Of a DNA stretch of 64,000 nucleotides, positions 59,496-64,000 are shown one piece after another (position 1 is the stretch's first letter; every line of letters begins with the position of its first letter). Source of the stretch: Magnetospirillum sp902729445 (GTDB lineage: Bacteria; Pseudomonadota; Alphaproteobacteria; Rhodospirillales; Magnetospirillaceae); the NCBI RefSeq assembly GCF_902729445.1, contig NZ_CACVCE010000012.1, forward strand, positions 62,001 through 126,000. Direction: 5' to 3'. Below the pieces are notes generated by a model that saw only the letters and a list, made by a program, of their open reading frames with translations, had not been told where the DNA came from and did no database searches. The translations under genes and the position numbers were made by a program.

Positions 59496-60698
59496 ATGAC
59501 CGCCGAAATCAAGGTGCCCGCCCTGGGCGAATCCGTTAGCGAAGCCACCGTCGCCAAGTGGTTCAAGAATGTCGGCGACGCCGTCAAGGCCGACGAGCCG
59601 TTGGTCGAGCTGGAAACCGACAAGGTCACCGTCGAGGTGCCCGCCCCGGCCGCCGGCGTGCTGAGCCAGATCGTCGTCGCCGCCGGCGCCACCGTCGAAG
59701 TGGGTGCGGTGCTGGGCATGATCGGTGCCGGCACCGGCGCCGTCGCCGCTCCGGCCCCGGCTGCCGCTCCGGCTCCGGCTGCCGCTCCGGCTCCGGCCCC
59801 GGTCGCCGCCGCTCCGGCGGTTGCCCCGGCCTTCCCGTCGGCCGCCAAGATGGCCTCGGAAGCTGGGATCGACACGGCTTCCATCGCAGGTAGCGGCAAG
59901 GGCGGTCGCGTCACCAAGGGCGACGTCCAGGACGCCATCGCCAAGCCGGCCGCGGCTCCGGCCCCGGCTGCCCCCTCGGGCCCGCGCTCGAAGGCCGACC
60001 TGGAAGACCGCGTGCCGATGACCCGGCTTCGGAAGCGCATCGCCGAGCGTCTGAAGGAAGCCCAGAACACCGCCGCCATGCTGACCACCTTCAACGAGGT
60101 GGACATGGGCGCGCTGTTCGCGCTGCGTAACCAGTACAAGGACCAGTTCGAGAAGAAGCACGGCACCAAGCTGGGCTTCATGTCCTTCTTCGTGAAGGCC
60201 TGCATCGAGGCCCTGAAGGATTGGCCGGCGGTCAATGCCGAGATCGACGGCACCGATCTGGTCTACAAGAAGTACTACGACATCGGCGTCGCCGTCGGCA
60301 CCCCCCAGGGCCTGGTGGTCCCGGTGGTGCGCAACGCCGACCAGCTGTCGTTCGCCGGTGTCGAGCAGGCCATCGCCGGCCTGGGCAAGAAGGCCCGCGA
60401 CGGCAAGCTTTCCATGGAAGACCTGACGGGTGGCACCTTCACCATCTCGAACGGCGGCGTCTATGGCTCGCTGATGAGCACCCCGATCCTGAATACGCCC
60501 CAGTCGGGCATTTTAGGGATGCACAAGGTCCAGCAGCGTCCGATGGTGATGCCCGACGGCAAGATCGAGGCCCGCCCGATGATGTATCTGGCGCTGTCCT
60601 ATGACCACCGCATCATCGACGGCCGCGAGGCGGTCAGCTTCCTGGTGCGCGTCAAGGAATGCATCGAGGACCCGCAGCGCATCCTGCTGGCGATGTAA
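59496..60698 (+). CDS. sucB: 2-Oxoglutarate dehydrogenase E2 (dihydrolipoyl succinyltransferase)
   Basis: The 400-residue protein has one lipoyl domain (about 2-75; lipoyl-Lys in ETDKVTVEV), an Ala/Pro linker, an E3-binding domain (about 110-150; AKMASEAGIDTASIAGSGKG) and a catalytic core with SYDHRIIDGREAV. A second Ala/Pro linker lies at about 150-165. It acts with sucA and lpd. Confidence 0.97.
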   Translation: MTAEIKVPALGESVSEATVAKWFKNVGDAVKADEPLVELETDKVTVEVPAPAAGVLSQIVVAAGATVEVGAVLGMIGAGTGAVAAPAPAAAPAPAAAPAPAPVAAAPAVAPAFPSAAKMASEAGIDTASIAGSGKGGRVTKGDVQDAIAKPAAAPAPAAPSGPRSKADLEDRVPMTRLRKRIAERLKEAQNTAAMLTTFNEVDMGALFALRNQYKDQFEKKHGTKLGFMSFFVKACIEALKDWPAVNAEIDGTDLVYKKYYDIGVAVGTPQGLVVPVVRNADQLSFAGVEQAIAGLGKKARDGKLSMEDLTGGTFTISNGGVYGSLMSTPILNTPQSGILGMHKVQQRPMVMPDGKIEARPMMYLALSYDHRIIDGREAVSFLVRVKECIEDPQRILLAM

Positions 60699-60716
60699 GA
60701 CCGCGGCCATCAAACC

Positions 60717-60776
60717 GTCATGGCCGGGCTTGACCCGGCCATCCACGTGGACCCCCGGGTCAAGCCCGGGGGTGAC
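60717..60776. repeat. 60-bp alphaproteobacterial palindromic repeat
   Basis: Two similar halves (GGCCGGGCTTGACCCGGCC and CCCCGGGTCAAGCCCGGGG) form nested inverted repeats, starting GTCATG and ending GGTGAC. Translations of this repeat (VKPG, WPGLTRPSTWTPGSSPG) recur as spurious peptides in many alphaproteobacterial genomes. It lies in the sucB-lpd gap. Confidence 0.9.
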
Positions 60777-60797
60777 CCTGTGAGCAAGGGAAAACCC

Positions 60798-62204
<1,407 letters not shown>

Positions 62205-62220
62205 GCGGATCGTTGTTGCG

Positions 62221-62260
62221 AAATCCCCCCGAGGGCCTGGCCTTCGGGGGGATTTTGTTT
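62221..62260 (+). terminator. Terminator after lpd
   Basis: AAATCCCCCCGA...GGCC pairs with GGCC...TCGGGGGGATTT (62221-62255) and is followed by TGTTTTTTG. It is a near-twin of 62828-62857. Confidence 0.88.
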
Positions 62261-62350
62261 TTGAACGGCGCATGAACCGACCGTTCAGCCTGGGTTCCGG
62301 GGTGGGTTGCTACGGTTCTTGTCAGCAACCACCCCCCAGGAGTACCCCCC

Positions 62351-62803
62351 ATGAAGACCTTGATTGCCGCGACCATCGCCGCCCTGTCGCTTCCCGTCAT
62401 GGCCGTCGCCGACGACCGTGTCCCGGAAAATGTTCTGCCGCCCGCCGCGGTCATCCACCAGTTGGTCGCCGATGGCCATGACCTGCGCAAGGTGGAATAT
62501 GAACGGGGCCGTTATGACGCCCTTGTCCGCACTGCCGATGCCCGTCTGGTCAAGATGGCGGTGGATCCGATGACCGGCCATGTGATCGCAGCGTCCGACC
62601 GCGCCAAGCACACCGACGTTCAGGCGGTTCCGGTCAGCGCCGTCGAGGCCATCGTCGCCGCCGCCGGAGAAGGCCATTACGACGTCACCGAGCTGGAGTT
62701 CCGCGACGGCCGCTATCGGGTCCAGGCCAGGGACGACGACGGCAAGACCGCCCGCGTTGAAATCGACGCCCAAACCGGCCAGATCGCCAGCATCAAGCAT
62801 TAA
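62351..62803 (+). CDS. PepSY-like exported protein
   Basis: The 150-residue protein has a signal peptide (about 1-20; cleavage after VMAVA) and two short PepSY-like halves (VIHQLVADGHDLRKVEYERGR; VEAIVAAAGEGHYDVTELEFRDGRY). PepSY modules often bind or restrain peptidases or act as periplasmic sensors. The mature protein has no Cys. GGAG precedes the ATG. It is not linked to lpd, because a terminator lies between. Confidence 0.75.
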   Translation: MKTLIAATIAALSLPVMAVADDRVPENVLPPAAVIHQLVADGHDLRKVEYERGRYDALVRTADARLVKMAVDPMTGHVIAASDRAKHTDVQAVPVSAVEAIVAAAGEGHYDVTELEFRDGRYRVQARDDDGKTARVEIDAQTGQIASIKH

Positions 62804-62827
62804 GCGCCGGGGAGTGAACGAACAGAC

Positions 62828-62861
62828 TCCCCCCGAGGGCTTTGGCCTTCGGGGGGATTTT
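62828..62861 (+). terminator. Terminator after PepSY-like gene
   Basis: TCCCCCCGAGGGC pairs with GCCTTCGGGGGGA around TTTG and is followed by TTTTGCTTG. It shares almost all arm bases with the lpd terminator at 62221. Confidence 0.85.
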
Positions 62862-62870
62862 GCTTGTTTG

Positions 62871-62969
62871 AACCACAGAGACACAGAGGCACAGAGAGTT
62901 CCTGCCGGACGGTGGTTTCATCGCGTTACCGCGAAGCAGTTATCTCTGTGCCTCTGTGTCTCTGTGGTT
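62871..62969. repeat. CACAGAG inverted-repeat element, copy 2
   Basis: Arms 62871-62896 and 62944-62969 pair at all 26 positions. The R-CACAGAG units differ from copy 1 at positions 11 and 19, with the opposite arm matching, so the arms co-vary. It lies between the PepSY-like gene and lemA. Confidence 0.94.
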
Positions 62970-63046
62970 TCCCTCTTTCGGACACGTGTCATCTCGTGTC
63001 ACTATTTCCGCCTGCGTCAGGGCGAGCGCTCTCGAGGGGACAAATC

Positions 63047-63709
63047 ATGGAATTGCTGCTTTTCATTACCGTTGTGCTGCTGATCTGGTTCGCGAAGATT
63101 TACAATCAGCTGCAACGCTTCGGGAACGATGTGAAGCGTGCGCGTGCCGATATCATGGCCTCGCTGAAGAAGCGTCTGGACCTTGCCGGGCGACTTGTCG
63201 ACATCACGCAGTCTTACGGCGAACACGAAAAATTCACGCAACTGACCACTGCCGAAAACATGTCGTCGATCACGGACGCGATGGTGGCGGCGCGCAAGGT
63301 CGATCAGGTCCTGAACCAGGTTTCCAGTTTGGCGATGGCGTATCCCGATCTGAAGGCCAATGCCACCTACCAGCAGCTGATGAGCCAGTTGCATGATATC
63401 GAGAGCGATCTGCAGAAGCGGCGCGAGGGATACAATGCCTCGGTCAGCCACTACAACGCCTATCGCAGTTCATTGCCTCAGACGCTTTTCGCCTCGTCGG
63501 TAGGCTTTCACGAAGCTCCGTTCTACTCGGTTGACGAGGCCGGGTTGGAAGCCCTTCCCGACTTCAAGACCGATGACGGCCAAATGTTGAAAGCAACGTT
63601 GCAGAAGATGGGCGACAAGGCGAGTGGACTGGTCAATCAGGCGGGCAAGCAACTCAACACCGCATTGGCCGAGGTCAAAGGCGGACAAGAGGGGCAGGGG
63701 CGACAGTAG
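63047..63709 (+). CDS. lemA: LemA-family membrane-anchored protein
   Basis: The 220-residue protein has an N-terminal membrane helix (about 2-20) and a LemA four-helix domain with YNQLQRFGNDVKRARADI and EGYNASVSHYNAYRSSLPQTLFASSVGF. LemA proteins are inner-membrane coiled bundles of unclear function. The ATG follows GAGGGGAC. Usual partner genes (TPM-domain or M48 protease) are not seen here. Confidence 0.9.
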   Translation: MELLLFITVVLLIWFAKIYNQLQRFGNDVKRARADIMASLKKRLDLAGRLVDITQSYGEHEKFTQLTTAENMSSITDAMVAARKVDQVLNQVSSLAMAYPDLKANATYQQLMSQLHDIESDLQKRREGYNASVSHYNAYRSSLPQTLFASSVGFHEAPFYSVDEAGLEALPDFKTDDGQMLKATLQKMGDKASGLVNQAGKQLNTALAEVKGGQEGQGRQ

Positions 63710-63726
63710 CCGGCTCCCCCGCACCC

Positions 63727-64000
63727 TCACCCCACCTCGATATCCCCCATCGCCTCCTGCTCGGCGAACTTCGCCGCGAAGTCCTGCACCCGGCCTTCCT
63801 TGATCGCCGCCCGCAGTCCCGCCATCACCTCCTGGTAATAATGTAAATTGTGCCAGGTCAGCAGCATCGGGCCCAGAATCTCCTCGGCGCGGATCAGGTG
63901 GTGCAGATAGGCGCGGGAATAATTGCGACAGGCCGGGCAGGTGCAGGCTTCGTCCAGCGGGCGCGGGTCGTCCTGGTGGCGGGCGTTCCTTAAATTCACC
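63727..64000 (-). CDS. tgt: Queuine tRNA-ribosyltransferase, 3' end only
   Basis: The visible C-terminal 90 residues match Tgt. The zinc-binding CTCPACRNYSRAYLHHL (three of the ligand Cys plus a later His) and HNLHYYQEVMAGLRAAIKEG are seen. Tgt exchanges guanine-34 for queuine or preQ1 in tRNA. The rest lies beyond the right edge; no real start is in the window. Confidence 0.93.
   Translation of the reverse strand, partial: VNLRNARHQDDPRPLDEACTCPACRNYSRAYLHHLIRAEEILGPMLLTWHNLHYYQEVMAGLRAAIKEGRVQDFAAKFAEQEAMGDIEVG

Noticed and set aside
56418..60161. Long minus-strand open frame (about 1250 codons) over sucA and sucB
   Set aside because: It is a mirror of the strongly conserved sucA/sucB reading frames in high-G+C DNA, and has low-complexity G/D/Q/H composition and no domain.
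60720..60797. N-terminal extension of lpd
   Set aside because: It reads through the 60-bp palindrome and gives the well-known spurious peptide; the FAD motif begins right after ATG 60798.

Overview
This window is a G+C-rich (coding lines near 70% G+C), tightly packed chromosomal segment of an alphaproteobacterium. The layout suggests a Rhodospirillales member of the Magnetospirillum/Phaeospirillum type: a ffh-rpsP-rimM-trmD-rplS-leuCDB block, mdh-sucCD-sucAB-lpd, ubiE-ubiB, a DUF2336 protein, a hemerythrin chimera, many c-di-GMP and two-component proteins, and the 60-bp palindrome common in alphaproteobacterial genomes. The genus is an inference; no rRNA gene is present.

Layout. 1-4000: a truncated membrane sensor and two paralogous sensor histidine kinases that converge and overlap at their 3' ends. 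4100-9030: small proteins, an 870-residue metallo-beta-lactamase/cNMP-binding/hemerythrin chimera, a LysM glycosidase, and tRNA-Leu(UAA) with a duplicated 3' end. 9100-15500: HD-GYP phosphodiesterase, ubiD, a lipase-like lipoprotein coupled to an ABC ATPase, and a zinc-finger protein. 15500-23000: polA, a GGDEF protein with DUF2336, and a pyrimidine 5'-nucleotidase. 23100-26100: dapD-dapE and two coupled genes. 26100-30530: MaoC hydratase, lipoproteins, ispH-thrB-rnhA. 30531-32935: a lower-G+C three-gene accessory operon (small protein, HExxH metalloprotease, dCTP-deaminase-like enzyme). 33130-40570: leuB, leuD, a DUF559 gene, leuC, and rplS-trmD-rimM-rpsP-ffh. 40800-46480: PAS/GGDEF/EAL protein, J-domain protein, ubiB, ubiE. 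46600-51100: orphan LuxR regulator and dapF-mtaB-ftsY-TRIC-like channel. 51234-52869: a second lower-G+C accessory pair (ComF-like phosphoribosyltransferase and stand-alone DprA/Smf). 53210-62204: mdh-sucC-sucD, terminator, then sucA-sucB-lpd. 62350-64000: PepSY-like protein, LemA, and the 3' end of tgt.

How the parts work together. The core covers the 2-oxoglutarate dehydrogenase, succinyl-CoA synthetase and malate dehydrogenase steps of the TCA cycle, two separate steps of the lysine/diaminopimelate route (dapD/dapE and dapF), leucine synthesis, ubiquinone synthesis (ubiD, ubiE, ubiB), and the signal-recognition particle with its receptor (ffh, ftsY). Two accessory islands carry nucleotide-active enzymes, one with a deaminase and protease and one with a PRTase and DprA fold. 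They are the best candidates for undescribed systems, plausibly anti-phage or nucleotide-stress modules.

Non-coding structure is unusually rich. I found at least five small dispersed repeat families in intergenic gaps: a 34-bp REP-like sequence in three copies, a 52-nt hairpin in two, a 26-bp-arm CACAGAG inverted repeat in two, a multi-hairpin cluster in two with compensatory arm changes, and C4/G4 hairpins flanking the DUF559 gene. Only one gap exceeds 300 bases (52870-53209).
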